A DNA stretch of 64,000 nt from Oscillatoriaceae cyanobacterium Prado104 (GTDB taxonomy: Bacteria > Cyanobacteriota > Cyanobacteriia > Cyanobacteriales > Microcoleaceae), in assembly GCA_025454405.1 (NCBI GenBank), contig JALOON010000029.1:1-64000 (forward strand). The letters are read 5' to 3'. The position numbers and the translations under genes were made by a program. Below, piece after piece: positions 52,387 through 61,702 of the stretch. The notes beneath the pieces are model-generated. The model was not told the DNA's origin, made no database searches, and saw only the letters and a program-made list of their open reading frames with translations. The number at the start of each line of letters is the position of its first letter. The stretch's first letter is position 1.

Positions 52387-54558
52387 ATGGAAACTATAAA
52401 AACTCTTTGCCCTTACTGCGGTGTCGGTTGCGGTCTCGAAATTGTTCCTGACAATAAACAAGCTTGGAAAGTCCGGGGCGATCGCAACCACCCATCGAGT
52501 CAGGGCATGGTTTGCGTGAAGGGAGCAACGGTAACAGAGTCGATTCGCAGCGATCGACTGCTTTATCCGATGGTGCGGGACTCTTTAGACCAACCGTTTC
52601 GCCGCGCTACCTGGGACGAAGCTCTCGATCGAATTGTCGGTCGAATTCAAACTATTTGCAGCACTACTGGCCCCGATGGCGTGTGCCTTTACGGTTCGGG
52701 TCAGTTCGTTACAGAAGATTATTATATTGCTCAGAAACTGATGAAAGGTTGTCTGGGGACTAATAATTTTGATGCGAATTCTCGGTTGTGCATGTCATCA
52801 GCAGTTTCGGGATACGTCCAAAGTTTCGGTGCTGATGGACCGCCTTGCTGCTACGACGATTTAGAGTTAACAGATTGCGCTTTTATTATCGGCAGCAACA
52901 CGGCAGAATGCCATCCTATTGTGTTCAATCGTTTAGCAAAGTACCACAAGAAGCATCCCAATGTCAAGATGGTTGTGGTAGATCCGCGGCGGACTCCGAC
53001 GGCGGAAGCGGCGGATTTGCACTTGGCAATTAATCCGGGAACGGATATAGATTTGCTCAACGGAATTGCCTATTTACTGTGGTGCAAACGGGCGATCGAT
53101 CTTAATTTTATTGAGAAAAGTACGGCAAATTTTCCAGCTTTTGCGGAAGTAATTAGCAGCTACACTCCAGAGGTTGTAGCGTCGCGCTGCGGCATTGCAG
53201 TCAGCGATTTAGAAACAGCGGCAAATTACTGGGAACAATCGCAGCGAGTGTTGTCGCTGTGGTCGATGGGCATTAACCAATCATCCGAAGGAACGGCAAA
53301 AGTGCGATCGTTAATTAACCTGCACTTGATGACCGGTCAAATCGGCAAACCGGGATGCGGTCCGTTTTCGCTGACAGGGCAGCCGAATGCTATGGGCGGG
53401 CGGGAAGCGGGAGGGCTTTCTCACTTGCTTCCGGGCTATCGGTTCGTGAAAAATGCCGAACACCGAACTCAAGTCGAGCAGTTTTGGGGTATCGCCCCCG
53501 GCACGATTGCGCAGCATCCCGGCCGCACGGCTTGGGAGATGATAACCGGTTTGGAAACAGGCGAAGTGAAGATGCTGTGGATTGCAGCTACCAACCCGGC
53601 GGTGAGCATGCCGGATTTGGAACGGACAAAAGCTGCTTTGCTGCGATCGCCCTTTACGGTGTATCAAGAAGCATACTATCCGACGGAAACTTCGGCTTAC
53701 GCTCACGTCCTGCTGCCGGCGACGCAGTGGAGTGAAAAAACTGGAGTGATGACAAATTCCGAACGCCGCGTTACGCTTTGCCCCGGTTTCGACATTCCCT
53801 CCGGGGAAGCCCGTGACGATTGGCGAATTTTTGCGGAGGTGGGGCGGCGTTTGGGTTTTGCAGAACACTTTGCTTTCGAGAATTCCAGCGAAGTTTATCG
53901 AGAGTTCGTGCAGTTGACGCGGGGCCAGCCTTGCGACATGACTGGCTTGAGTCACGAATATTTGCGTCAAGAAGGGCCGCAGCAGTGGCCTTGTCGGGAA
54001 AACGAACCGAAGCATCCGGCGAAGGAAGGGAAACGGCTGTACGCCGGCGGGCGCTTTCACACGCCTGATGGATTGGCGAGGTTTTCGGCTTACCACTCGC
54101 GGGGGCTGGCGGAACCTCCCGATCCTAATTATCCGTTCGTGCTGACTACAGGGAGACTTTACGGGCATTGGCACACGATGACGCGCACGGGAAGGACGGA
54201 AAAAATCAACCAACTGCACCCGGAACCGTTTTTAGAAATTCACCCGCGCGATGCTGTGAAGCTGAATATTAAAGAGGGGGATTTGCTGGAAGTTCGATCG
54301 AGCCGAGGCAGGGCGAGGTTTCCAGCCAAGGTGACAAAAGCGATCGCTCCGGGTACCCTATTTGTACCGATGCACTGGGGCGCGCTGTGGGCAGAAGGTG
54401 CCGAAGCTAATTCGATGACTCACGCGGCAAGCTGTCCCGATTCCAAACAGCCCGAGTTAAAAGCTTGTGCGGTGCAATTGGTAAAAGTGGGGGCAGAATT
54501 GGAAACTGAATTGGGGGAGTTTAATTTGGCGAAATCTCCTGCAGGCGTGAGTTTTTGA
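52387..54558 (+). CDS. narB: Ferredoxin-nitrate reductase NarB
   Basis: NarB reduces nitrate to nitrite in the cytosol with electrons from ferredoxin. The 723-residue protein has an N-terminal [4Fe-4S] cluster (Cys8, Cys11, Cys15 and Cys43 in CPYCGVGC and MVCVKG) and a bis-molybdopterin guanine dinucleotide domain ([36 protein letters not shown]). The C-terminal dinucleotide-binding lobe is present ([27 protein letters not shown]). It is the last gene of nirA-nrtABCD-narB, the classical order. Its cofactor needs MoeA, encoded 2.3 kb downstream. Confidence 0.97.
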   Translation: METIKTLCPYCGVGCGLEIVPDNKQAWKVRGDRNHPSSQGMVCVKGATVTESIRSDRLLYPMVRDSLDQPFRRATWDEALDRIVGRIQTICSTTGPDGVCLYGSGQFVTEDYYIAQKLMKGCLGTNNFDANSRLCMSSAVSGYVQSFGADGPPCCYDDLELTDCAFIIGSNTAECHPIVFNRLAKYHKKHPNVKMVVVDPRRTPTAEAADLHLAINPGTDIDLLNGIAYLLWCKRAIDLNFIEKSTANFPAFAEVISSYTPEVVASRCGIAVSDLETAANYWEQSQRVLSLWSMGINQSSEGTAKVRSLINLHLMTGQIGKPGCGPFSLTGQPNAMGGREAGGLSHLLPGYRFVKNAEHRTQVEQFWGIAPGTIAQHPGRTAWEMITGLETGEVKMLWIAATNPAVSMPDLERTKAALLRSPFTVYQEAYYPTETSAYAHVLLPATQWSEKTGVMTNSERRVTLCPGFDIPSGEARDDWRIFAEVGRRLGFAEHFAFENSSEVYREFVQLTRGQPCDMTGLSHEYLRQEGPQQWPCRENEPKHPAKEGKRLYAGGRFHTPDGLARFSAYHSRGLAEPPDPNYPFVLTTGRLYGHWHTMTRTGRTEKINQLHPEPFLEIHPRDAVKLNIKEGDLLEVRSSRGRARFPAKVTKAIAPGTLFVPMHWGALWAEGAEANSMTHAASCPDSKQPELKACAVQLVKVGAELETELGEFNLAKSPAGVSF

Positions 54559-54746
54559 TATTGTGCGGTAGGGACACGGCACTGCCGTGTCCCTACAAGT
54601 ATTGATGATTGGCGATCGTAAATTGTTGTATTCCTCAGAGCGATCGGATTGCGGACGGTGGCAAACAATGAAAGAATGTCTAATGTCGATCGCCCGTATA
54701 TGCATGACGGGCGATCGATGTTGTTTTATCAACTAATTTAAAAAAA

Positions 54747-55208
54747 ATGTTCAAAAAATTATGGCGGCTAATCGTACACTCTAGCAGCGACGAGCAATTC
54801 ATGCACTACGTAGAAAAAGTAGAAGTAGTCGTGTCTAAAGTTTTATCGCTGGCGATGATTGCGGTAATTATCGTCAGCGTTTGCGATTTGCTAGTTTTTT
54901 TATTTAGAGAACTTGTCAACGACCCTCAAACTCTGTTAAAAGATACATTGTTTGTGATATTTGGACTTTTTTTAAATGTTTTAATCGCTCTAGAAATTTT
55001 AGAAAACATCACAGCTTATCTGAGAAAGCACGTAATTCAAGTAGAACTCGTAATCGTAACTTCTTTGATCGCCGTATCTCGAAAAATCATCATTCTAGAT
55101 TTAGAAAAGAAAGATGCAGCAGATTTGATCGGTTTGGCAACGGCAATTTTTGCACTTTCCATCAGTTATTTAATCGTGCGGTTTACCAACAAAAGACACG
55201 ATGATTAA
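54747..55208 (+). CDS. PsiE-family membrane protein
   Basis: A 153-residue protein with four transmembrane helices (about 32-54, 66-85, 97-117, 127-146) and the family's pattern of short loops (DPQTLLKDTLFVIFGLFLNVLIALEILENI, YLRKHVIQVELVIVTSLIAVSRKIIILDLE). PsiE proteins are phosphate-starvation-inducible membrane proteins in enterobacteria; their function is unknown. It lies 188 bases after narB, but no shared role with nitrate is visible, and a GATCGCCCGT/ACGGGCGATC hairpin stands in that gap. Confidence 0.82.
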   Translation: MFKKLWRLIVHSSSDEQFMHYVEKVEVVVSKVLSLAMIAVIIVSVCDLLVFLFRELVNDPQTLLKDTLFVIFGLFLNVLIALEILENITAYLRKHVIQVELVIVTSLIAVSRKIIILDLEKKDAADLIGLATAIFALSISYLIVRFTNKRHDD

Positions 55209-55252
55209 TATCTATAGCCTTTCTTAGTAACATGAAGTGTACCCCGATCGTC

Positions 55253-55290
55253 GGGCATCGGGCATCGGGCATCGGGCATCGGGCATCGGG
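55253..55290. repeat. GGGCATC heptamer array
   Basis: About five and a half tandem copies of GGGCATC lie between psiE and rimM, which are convergent genes. It is one of several 7-base arrays in this window. Confidence 0.85.
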
Positions 55291-55349
55291 CCGAGAGCAA
55301 ACAAGTTTTCTGTACCTCATGTTAATGAGAACCCCTTTATTAAAGGGTA

Positions 55350-55988
55350 TTATTCTAACAAACCTTGTGGTGGCGCAATCTCAATTCTGCCATTTTCTAA
55401 ATCGACAATTGGCGCTATTTCTGTTACAAACGGAATCAAAACTGTAGGAGGTTTAGACTTGCGATCGACCTTTCTTTCCATTTTTCTGCGAGCTTTTTTC
55501 CGCTCGAATTCAGTAGATTTGGGTACTGTTTGCTGTACGGGTTCTGCCTCGGCAATTTCTGCTGGCTTTTGGTTTAATTCAACTTCTAAAAGGTCATTTC
55601 CAGCAGGAATAATATCGATTACCTTGCCGATGGTTTCGCCAGTTAATTGATTGAATACTGCCAAACCGATCAAGTCTTGAATGTAAAACTCATCGGGTTC
55701 GAGATAAGGTCGATCGCTCTTTTCTACAAATAGTTTGCAGCCCCGCAGCGCCTCGGCATCGGATCGGTTTTCTATTCCTTCTAATTCTACAGCATACAGT
55801 CCTTTGCCGGGAATGTAGCGACCTCCCAAAAATTCGATCGGTTCCGGTTCTGTTTGATTCGGATACAGCAGCCACCGCTTTCCGGGCTCGATAAATCTTT
55901 CGGGAAAATCCGAATTCGGATAAATGCGGACTTCGCCGTATAAACCTTGAGCTGCTACAATTGTACCGATTTCTATCCATTCAGACAT
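55350..55988 (-). CDS. rimM: Ribosome maturation factor RimM
   Basis: RimM binds ribosomal protein S19 and helps mature the 30S subunit head. The 212-residue protein has the RimM N domain (about 5-90; [27 protein letters not shown]) and a PRC-barrel (from about 100; [39 protein letters not shown]). Between strands of the barrel sits a charged insertion of about 40 residues (about 140-180, [20 protein letters not shown]), then the barrel ends with [25 protein letters not shown]. Such insertions occur in cyanobacterial RimM. It stands alone, minus strand. Confidence 0.93.
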   Translation of the reverse strand: MSEWIEIGTIVAAQGLYGEVRIYPNSDFPERFIEPGKRWLLYPNQTEPEPIEFLGGRYIPGKGLYAVELEGIENRSDAEALRGCKLFVEKSDRPYLEPDEFYIQDLIGLAVFNQLTGETIGKVIDIIPAGNDLLEVELNQKPAEIAEAEPVQQTVPKSTEFERKKARRKMERKVDRKSKPPTVLIPFVTEIAPIVDLENGRIEIAPPQGLLE

Positions 55989-55997
55989 AGATTTTTT

Positions 55998-56070
55998 GGG
56001 AATTGGGAATTGGGAATTGGGAATTGGGAATTGGGAATTGGGAATTGGGAATTGGGAATTGGGAATTGGG
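55998..56070. repeat. GGGAATT heptamer array
   Basis: About ten tandem copies of GGGAATT lie immediately upstream of rimM, followed by an ACTGATG heptamer run to 56110. The same heptamer in reverse occurs at 10056-10120. Confidence 0.88.
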
Positions 56071-56117
56071 AAAACAACTAATGACTGATAACTGATGACT
56101 GATGACTGATGACCAAT

Positions 56118-56750
56118 TTAAACTAATCCTGCTCTTAGGGCGACAACGGCTGCTTGCACGCGATCGTCCACAGCTAATTTATTCATGATACCGCGAACGT
56201 GGGTTTTTACAGTATTTGGACTCAGGTAAAGTTCGGCGGCAATTTCGGGGTTGCTGTAACCTTCTACCATTAATTTTAATACTTCTAGTTCCCGCTGCGA
56301 CAGTTGACCGAAAGTAGTTACAGATGCGGTTGTTGGGGGTTTGAGATGGTCGATTACGGTGCGGGCAATTTGAGGATCGAGGTAGGTAGCGCCCTCTGCT
56401 GCTGCTGAAATTGCTGCTAACAAACGTTCGATCGAAGCGCCTTTGATACAATAAGCATCAGCGCCACTAGAAAGGGCGGCAATAATTTCAGTTTCTGCTG
56501 TGTGGGAAGTGAGAATTACTACTCGCACTTCTGGCATTTGTTCTTTAATTTTTTGCGTGGCTGCGATGCCGTCAAGTCTCGGCAAACCGATGTCCATGAC
56601 AATAATATCTGGTTTGAGTTTCAGCGCGGCAGCTACGCCTAAATAACCGTCTTCTGCTTGTCCTACTATTTCGATGTCTGGGGAATCAGCTAACACTTGT
56701 TCTAATCCCAGTTGCATCATCGGATCGTCTTCAACAATTAAAATTCTCAT
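56118..56750 (-). CDS. NarL/FixJ-type response regulator
   Basis: A 210-residue transcription factor: receiver (1-120; EDDP, phosphoacceptor Asp53 in VMDIGLPRLDG, Lys in YCIKGAS) and a LuxR-type helix-turn-helix (about 145-205; LSQRELEVLKLMVEGYSNPEIAAELYLSPNTVKTHVRGIMNKL). The receiver's usual Lys-Pro is Lys-Gly here. No histidine kinase is adjacent. It stands between rimM and moeA on the same strand, with CAGTTGA heptamers (56766-56797) upstream. Regulation of nitrate genes is possible by position only. Confidence 0.9.
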   Translation of the reverse strand: MRILIVEDDPMMQLGLEQVLADSPDIEIVGQAEDGYLGVAAALKLKPDIIVMDIGLPRLDGIAATQKIKEQMPEVRVVILTSHTAETEIIAALSSGADAYCIKGASIERLLAAISAAAEGATYLDPQIARTVIDHLKPPTTASVTTFGQLSQRELEVLKLMVEGYSNPEIAAELYLSPNTVKTHVRGIMNKLAVDDRVQAAVVALRAGLV

Positions 56751-56833
56751 GATTATGAAGGAAGAATTGACAGTTGACAGTTGACAGTTGACAGTTGAAT
56801 GGCTAAGGAATGCTGACTGCTGACTGCTGGCTG

Positions 56834-58093
56834 CTAACTAATTTTTAAGACTTGAACGAGCTCCCCTGCCAAAATCGAAGTTTCTATTGCTGGTAAAACT
56901 GCTAAACCTGTAGTATTTGCCAAGTTAATTAAGTTCGCTGAATTTTGACTGCCGCTGGCCGGTTCAAATTGCCAAACTCCGGCAACTAAATTCAGTTTAC
57001 CCCAAACATAAGTTTCGCGCTTGCCGTCCGATCGCAATTCTACATTCGATCGAGCTTGCACGAACTGAGGCCCCCAATTCTCCTCTCCCATTCCTGCAAG
57101 TTTTCTGATAACTGGTACGACGAAGCGCCAACAGCATACTAATGCTGAAACAGGATTTCCCGGCAATCCAAAATAGAGGCATTCCGATTTCGCCTGCTGT
57201 TCGCTATCCCGTTTAAATGCAGCAATTGTTAAAGGTTTTCCCGGCTTGATGGCGACCGATCGCACGTAAATTTTCCCTCCTAAATCTGCTAAAATCTGCT
57301 CTATGTAGTCATATTCTCCTACAGATACACCGCCCGTAGATATTACTAGATCTGCTTCGGAAATAGCGCGAGCGATCGCTTCTGTCAATACTTGTTTGTT
57401 ATCGGGAATTATCCCCAATCTTACCGCATCAACGCCCATTTGAGCTAGCAAAGCTGTCAAAGCATACTGATTCGAGTCTACCAGTTTTCCTGCTGTCAAA
57501 GTTTCCTCGGGGGATATCAATTCGTCACCGCTAGAAAAGATAGCAACGCGCACGCGCTTGTAAACTGGAACTCGCACGCACTGGGCTGTTGCCAATACTG
57601 CGATTTCTGGGGCATTGATAATTGTACCGGGATTTAACAAAGGCATTCCCGATCGATAAAAAGCGCCTTTTTGCCTGACAAAAGCTTGCGGTTTCGAGGG
57701 AGAAACCAGGATAAAAATTCGATCGCCTTCTCGCCTGGTTTCCTCCTGCATTATTACTGTATCTGCCCCTGTCGGTATGACTCCCCCAGTAAAAATTCGC
57801 GCTGCTTGCCCAGATCCGACGGTTTTCTGAGGCTGATATCCGGCAGGAATTTCTTCAATTATATCCAGAGCAATGGGTTTTTCGGCACTGCAATTTTCCA
57901 CATCGGCAAACCGCACGGCGTACCCATCCATTGCCGAATTATCCCAATAGGGAAAATCCAAGGAACTTGTGACGGGCGCAGCTAAAATTCGCCCCGATGC
58001 TGCCAGCAAGTCTACAGTTTCTACGTCCCGCTGGCTGTCTGGAAATTGCGCTAAATTAAGTACGATCGATTCTGCTTCTTTTACTGACAGCAT
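56834..58093 (-). CDS. moeA: Molybdopterin molybdotransferase MoeA
   Basis: MoeA inserts molybdate into adenylated molybdopterin, the last step of molybdenum cofactor synthesis. The 419-residue start at 58093 (MLSVKEAESIVLNLAQF) is the family's. Domains in order: N-terminal domain, VDSNQYALTALLAQMGVDAVRLGIIPDNKQ, catalytic STGGVSVGEYDYIEQIL, and LFGLPGNPVSALVCCWRFV (written here from CLYFGLPGNP). The cofactor is what NarB needs, so its position 2 kb from narB makes sense. An ATG-preceding 51-base frame to 58144 is not needed. Confidence 0.95.
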   Translation of the reverse strand: MLSVKEAESIVLNLAQFPDSQRDVETVDLLAASGRILAAPVTSSLDFPYWDNSAMDGYAVRFADVENCSAEKPIALDIIEEIPAGYQPQKTVGSGQAARIFTGGVIPTGADTVIMQEETRREGDRIFILVSPSKPQAFVRQKGAFYRSGMPLLNPGTIINAPEIAVLATAQCVRVPVYKRVRVAIFSSGDELISPEETLTAGKLVDSNQYALTALLAQMGVDAVRLGIIPDNKQVLTEAIARAISEADLVISTGGVSVGEYDYIEQILADLGGKIYVRSVAIKPGKPLTIAAFKRDSEQQAKSECLYFGLPGNPVSALVCCWRFVVPVIRKLAGMGEENWGPQFVQARSNVELRSDGKRETYVWGKLNLVAGVWQFEPASGSQNSANLINLANTTGLAVLPAIETSILAGELVQVLKIS

Positions 58094-58286
58094 GAATTTC
58101 CCCTGCGATAACTCTCCGATTATTTTAACAGGACTTACGCACAAATTAGCTGCATCTCTCCACTTGTTGCGCAGCGCGCACCTTACATAATTATCTCTAT
58201 CTTCGATTATTTTAACAAAATAGCATAGCTAACGGTGATATAATTTTTGCTGCAACAGTCAAACTGAATTTTGGTGTAAATCGCTC

Positions 58287-58892
58287 ATGACTATTTATCG
58301 CTCGCTCTGGCGGCTAAATTCTTTTTCCTTGTTGTTAGTGGGGCTGCTGGTATTTTTCAGTCAAGTTTCTGGTTTAAAAGTCAGCGATTTATTCTTTCAC
58401 CCTTATTTCTCTCAGCATCCAAATGTTGCCTTGTTAACTCGGACTTTCCAGATTTTATGTTCTGTACCCGTGATTGTTTGTACTTTCACCTACGGCATCA
58501 CAGAAAAAATTCAACCGCGCCATCCCGAAAATCGGTTTATTTTGTTTTCGGCTATTCTAACTGGTGCATTTTTGCTGAATGAAATTTACAGGCTTCATAT
58601 ATATATGATAGGAGTAGGAATTCCCAAACTCGGAGTAAGTCTGCTGTATGCTATTGCTTTGTTCTCTTACGGATGGTTTTTTCGGCAAGAATTAAGGTTG
58701 ACTCCGTACCACATATTGTTAGCGGGTTTGGGATTGTTGTTTTTTGCGATCGGGATTGATGCGCTGAATTTAAAAAGCAAAATTATTGCTAGCTTGCTAG
58801 AAGGAGTGCCTAAATTATTTAGCGAAATCAACATTGCATTTTATTATTGGTATGTCTGTCATGGTTTCATAAAAACAACATATCGAAGATAA
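58287..58892 (+). CDS. Integral membrane protein, unknown
   Basis: A 201-residue protein with about five or six hydrophobic helices (for instance SFSLLLVGLLVFFSQVS, VPVIVCTFTYGI, LFSAILTGAFLLNEIY, LLYAIALFSYGWFF, ILLAGLGLLFFAIGID). It has no motif I recognise. A TATAAT at 58239-58244 lies 48 bases upstream. It is divergent from moeA. The polar segments lie between helices and give no hint of a substrate. Confidence 0.65.
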   Translation: MTIYRSLWRLNSFSLLLVGLLVFFSQVSGLKVSDLFFHPYFSQHPNVALLTRTFQILCSVPVIVCTFTYGITEKIQPRHPENRFILFSAILTGAFLLNEIYRLHIYMIGVGIPKLGVSLLYAIALFSYGWFFRQELRLTPYHILLAGLGLLFFAIGIDALNLKSKIIASLLEGVPKLFSEINIAFYYWYVCHGFIKTTYRR

Positions 58893-58999
58893 ATTTCAAC
58901 CAAGCCATAAAAAATAACTACCGACTTATGGCAGATATTTGATAATTTTAATATTTGTAAAAGCACTCGCTCCTAATTATCAAGTCTGTCTCAAAAATC

Positions 59000-60058
59000 A
59001 TGTCTCAAAAATCAGCGATCGTTGGTTGTATAATAGGTACAGCAATCGGCGATGCGATCGGACTTCCTGTAGAAGGTTTGTCCAAACGCAGGCAAAGTCT
59101 CATGCATCCAAAAATCAGCGGACACCATTTATTTATGGGGCGCGGCATGGTTTCCGACGACACCGAACATACTTGCATGGTAGCCCAATCTTTAATTGTT
59201 TCTGGCGGGAACTTGCAGGTGTTTTCCCAACAGTTGACAATGAGATTCCGCTGGTGGTTGTTAGGCTTGCCGGCAGGTGTTGGATTCGCTACATTGAGAG
59301 CTATTTTAAAACTTTGGTTGGGATTTCCCGCACATTCCAGCGGCGTATTTTCGGCGGGTAACGGGCCCGCGATGAGAAGTGCAATTATTGGTGTTTGCTG
59401 CGGTGGCGACTTCCAAAAAATGCGAGAATTAGTGAGAATTTGCACGCGAATTACTCATACCGATGTCAAGGCGGAATACGGTGCATTGGCAGTTGCGATC
59501 GCCGCTCATCTCGCCAGCCAAGATACCGACATTTTACCGCAACAATATTATCGCATACTAACAGAATTACTGCCAGCAGAATCGGTTGATTTCCTAAAAC
59601 TTATCGATCGAGCTGCAGCAAGCGCAGCGCAACAGCAAACAGCAGCAGATTTTGCTGCTGAAATGGGATTCAGTCGCGGGATTAGCGGTTACATTTACTG
59701 TACGGTGCCGGTGGTAATTCAGACTTGGCTGAGATACCAAAACAACTATCGAGATGGCATATTAGAAATCATTCGCTGCGGGGGCGATACGGACACGGCA
59801 GCAGCAATTTTAGGCGGAATTATCGGCGCGAGAGTTTCTAAAAACGGCATTCCGGCAAATTGGGTGAGTAATTTGTTAGAATGGCCGAGAACAATTCAGT
59901 GGATGGAAGCGCTGGGAGATAGATTGGCACAAGTATGCGAAACTGGTAAAAATCAGCGCGCTTTAACTGTATCGATCGGTCTTGTTTTACTCCGCAACTC
60001 GTGTTTTTTAGTGATAATATTATCGCACGGATTTCGCAGGCTGCTACCACCGTACTAA
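59000..60058 (+). CDS. ADP-ribosylglycohydrolase (DraG-type)
   Basis: A 352-residue ADP-ribosylglycohydrolase. The two binuclear metal motifs are present: SDDTEHT (residues about 52-58) and GGDTDTAAAILGG (about 263-275), together with GCIIGTAIGDAIGLPVEG at the start and AGNGPAMRSA. It removes ADP-ribose from proteins or small molecules; a target such as nitrogenase reductase cannot be named here because no nif genes are in view. The C-terminal 40 residues (QRALTVSIGLVLLRNSCFLVIILSHGF) look unlike the family and may be a frame change near 59950. A Uma2 gene follows 27 bases later. Confidence 0.85.
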   Translation: MSQKSAIVGCIIGTAIGDAIGLPVEGLSKRRQSLMHPKISGHHLFMGRGMVSDDTEHTCMVAQSLIVSGGNLQVFSQQLTMRFRWWLLGLPAGVGFATLRAILKLWLGFPAHSSGVFSAGNGPAMRSAIIGVCCGGDFQKMRELVRICTRITHTDVKAEYGALAVAIAAHLASQDTDILPQQYYRILTELLPAESVDFLKLIDRAAASAAQQQTAADFAAEMGFSRGISGYIYCTVPVVIQTWLRYQNNYRDGILEIIRCGGDTDTAAAILGGIIGARVSKNGIPANWVSNLLEWPRTIQWMEALGDRLAQVCETGKNQRALTVSIGLVLLRNSCFLVIILSHGFRRLLPPY

Positions 60059-60085
60059 CCGCCCTATTAACTAACAGATAATACC

Positions 60086-60664
60086 ATGCTAGCAGTTACT
60101 ATTAATTTTGATGCGATCGCCCGAATTACCGACGACCAATTTTATCAACTCTGCCGCCAAAATCCCGATGTCAAATTTGAACGCAACGCCCGAGGAGAAA
60201 TTATCATTATGTCGCCCACAGGAGGAGAAACGGGAAATTATAATTCCGAAATCAATGCCGATTTTGTGATTTGGAACAGGCGCACTGGATTGGGATTTTG
60301 TTTCGATTCTTCAACTTGCTTTAAATTGCCCAACGGCGCAAATCGATCGCCCGATGTTTCTTGGATAAAAAAAGAAAGGTGGGATGCGCTAACAACCGAA
60401 GAAAAACAGAAATTTCCGCCGATTGCCCCGGATTTTGTCTTAGAATTAATGTCGCCGACAGACAGTTTAAAAGATACTCAAGATAAAATGCAAGAATACA
60501 TGGAAAATAGAGTAAAATTGGGTTGGTTAATCAACCGAAAAACTCGCCGAGTAGAAATCTACCGCCAAGGACGAGAAACAGAAGTTTTAGAATCTCCAAC
60601 AGAACTTTCAGGAGAAGATATTTTGCCCGGTTTCGTGCTAAACTTGCAAGCATTGTGGACTTAA
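60086..60664 (+). CDS. Uma2-family PD-(D/E)xK nuclease
   Basis: A 192-residue Uma2 protein with the full set of motifs: FERNARGEIIIMSPTGGETGNYNSEINADFVIWN, RSPDVSWI (first Asp), DFVLELMSPTDSLKDTQDKMQEYMENRVKLGWLI (E and K), and RRVEIYRQGRETEVLESP. This is a well-conserved member, unlike the one at 29005 where the second motif diverges. These nuclease-like proteins are abundant in cyanobacteria with unknown roles. It directly follows the ADP-ribosylglycohydrolase gene. Confidence 0.9.
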   Translation: MLAVTINFDAIARITDDQFYQLCRQNPDVKFERNARGEIIIMSPTGGETGNYNSEINADFVIWNRRTGLGFCFDSSTCFKLPNGANRSPDVSWIKKERWDALTTEEKQKFPPIAPDFVLELMSPTDSLKDTQDKMQEYMENRVKLGWLINRKTRRVEIYRQGRETEVLESPTELSGEDILPGFVLNLQALWT

Positions 60665-60807
60665 TATCGCGTTCGATCGATTGACTGCGATCGGTCGGGT
60701 TTGTAGTGTTGAAATCCTGCACCATTCTCAATAAGTCCTATAACCACCAAAAACTTAAGTTCTCAGCTAACAACTTAAATTCACTCTAGTTGCATAAATT
60801 TTCATCT

Positions 60808-60862
60808 AGTCGTCTTCAGACGACTTTCGCTATGAGACAGGGGTTTAAACCCCTGGCGGGTT
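60808..60862. repeat. Dispersed hairpin repeat, GCTATGAGAC type
   Basis: A perfect palindrome AGTCGTCTTCAGACGACT (60808-60825) is followed by TTCGCTATGAGACAGGGG and a second small inverted repeat GGGGTTTAAACCCC, then GGCGGG. The same modules occur at 40919-41002 and, inverted, at 40704-40741. Confidence 0.7.
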
Positions 60863-60916
60863 ATTGCGACTCGTGCAAGATGTCAGTTCCAGTCGTCTTC
60901 AGCGCTTAAAAAAATC

Positions 60917-61555
60917 ATGGAAACTACCAATACAGAAGCAACTCCCACAACTAATTTAACAGCCGAACAGTACAAACAAAAAATGCAGCGCCGCCAAGAA
61001 GTACAGGCGCAGCGAATTGCCAAAGCTGACAAAGAAAAAGGCTTAATAATAGTCAATACCGGCAACGGTAAAGGCAAAACCACAGCCGCTTTAGGAATGG
61101 TGTTGCGATCGCTCGGTCACGGCTACCGCGTCGCTATAGTACAATTTATCAAAGGAGCTTGGGAACCAGCAGAAAAAGCCGTGTTTCAAATGTGGGAAAA
61201 ACAGCTAGAATTTCATGCAATGGGAGAAGGCTTTACCTGGGATACACAAGACCGCGATCGAGATACCGCCACAGCTCAAAAAGCCTGGGAAAAAGCCCTA
61301 ACTTTTATCGGCAATTCCGAATTTAAATTAGTCCTGTTGGATGAAGTTAATGTAGCCTTAAAATTAGGTTATTTGCAGGTGGAGCAAGTGCTGGCAGGGT
61401 TAGAACAAAAACCCGAATTAACTCATATTATTTTAACAGGTAGGGGCGCGCCGGCAGAATTACTCGATCGGGCGGATTTGGCAACAGAAATGACTTTAAT
61501 CAAGCATCCTTTTCGCGAACAAGGCATTAAAGCTCAGCCGGGGATAGAATATTAA
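60917..61555 (+). CDS. cobO: Cob(I)yrinic acid a,c-diamide adenosyltransferase
   Basis: CobO/BtuR adenosylates corrinoids in the coenzyme B12 pathway. The 212-residue protein has a Walker A loop NTGNGKGKTTAALGM (about 46-60), the VQFIKGAWEPAE segment, TWDTQDRD and the LLDEVNVALKLGYL region, ending LIKHPFREQGIKAQPGIEY, the CobO C terminus. A charged N-terminal 40-residue stretch (KMQRRQEVQAQRIAKADKEKG) is common. Other cobalamin genes are not nearby, and no cobalamin riboswitch was seen upstream. Confidence 0.93.
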   Translation: METTNTEATPTTNLTAEQYKQKMQRRQEVQAQRIAKADKEKGLIIVNTGNGKGKTTAALGMVLRSLGHGYRVAIVQFIKGAWEPAEKAVFQMWEKQLEFHAMGEGFTWDTQDRDRDTATAQKAWEKALTFIGNSEFKLVLLDEVNVALKLGYLQVEQVLAGLEQKPELTHIILTGRGAPAELLDRADLATEMTLIKHPFREQGIKAQPGIEY

Positions 61556-61599
61556 ATAGTGGCTGGTGACAAGTTTACCATCCGGATTCAATCTTATTA

Positions 61600-61702
61600 T
61601 ATAGCGATCGCAAATCATTCGTAAAAGCATAGAAACCCGGTTTCTTAGAGAAACCGGGTTTCTGAACCTTGGAGTATTTACAAATCATTTGAGATCGCTA
61701 TA
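61600..61702. mobile_element. 103-bp MITE-like palindrome, copy B (inverted)
   Basis: The element has the same length as copy A at 24703 and is its reverse complement apart from a few bases (for example GAGATCGC against GCGATCGC near the right end). The TATAGCGATCGC ends and the AGAAACCCGGTTTCT core hairpin are shared. It lies after cobO. Confidence 0.82.

Noticed and set aside
53311-54219. Minus-strand frame of 302 residues inside narB
   Set aside because: It is antisense to conserved NarB motifs; composition is Arg/His/Pro-rich as expected for a shadow.
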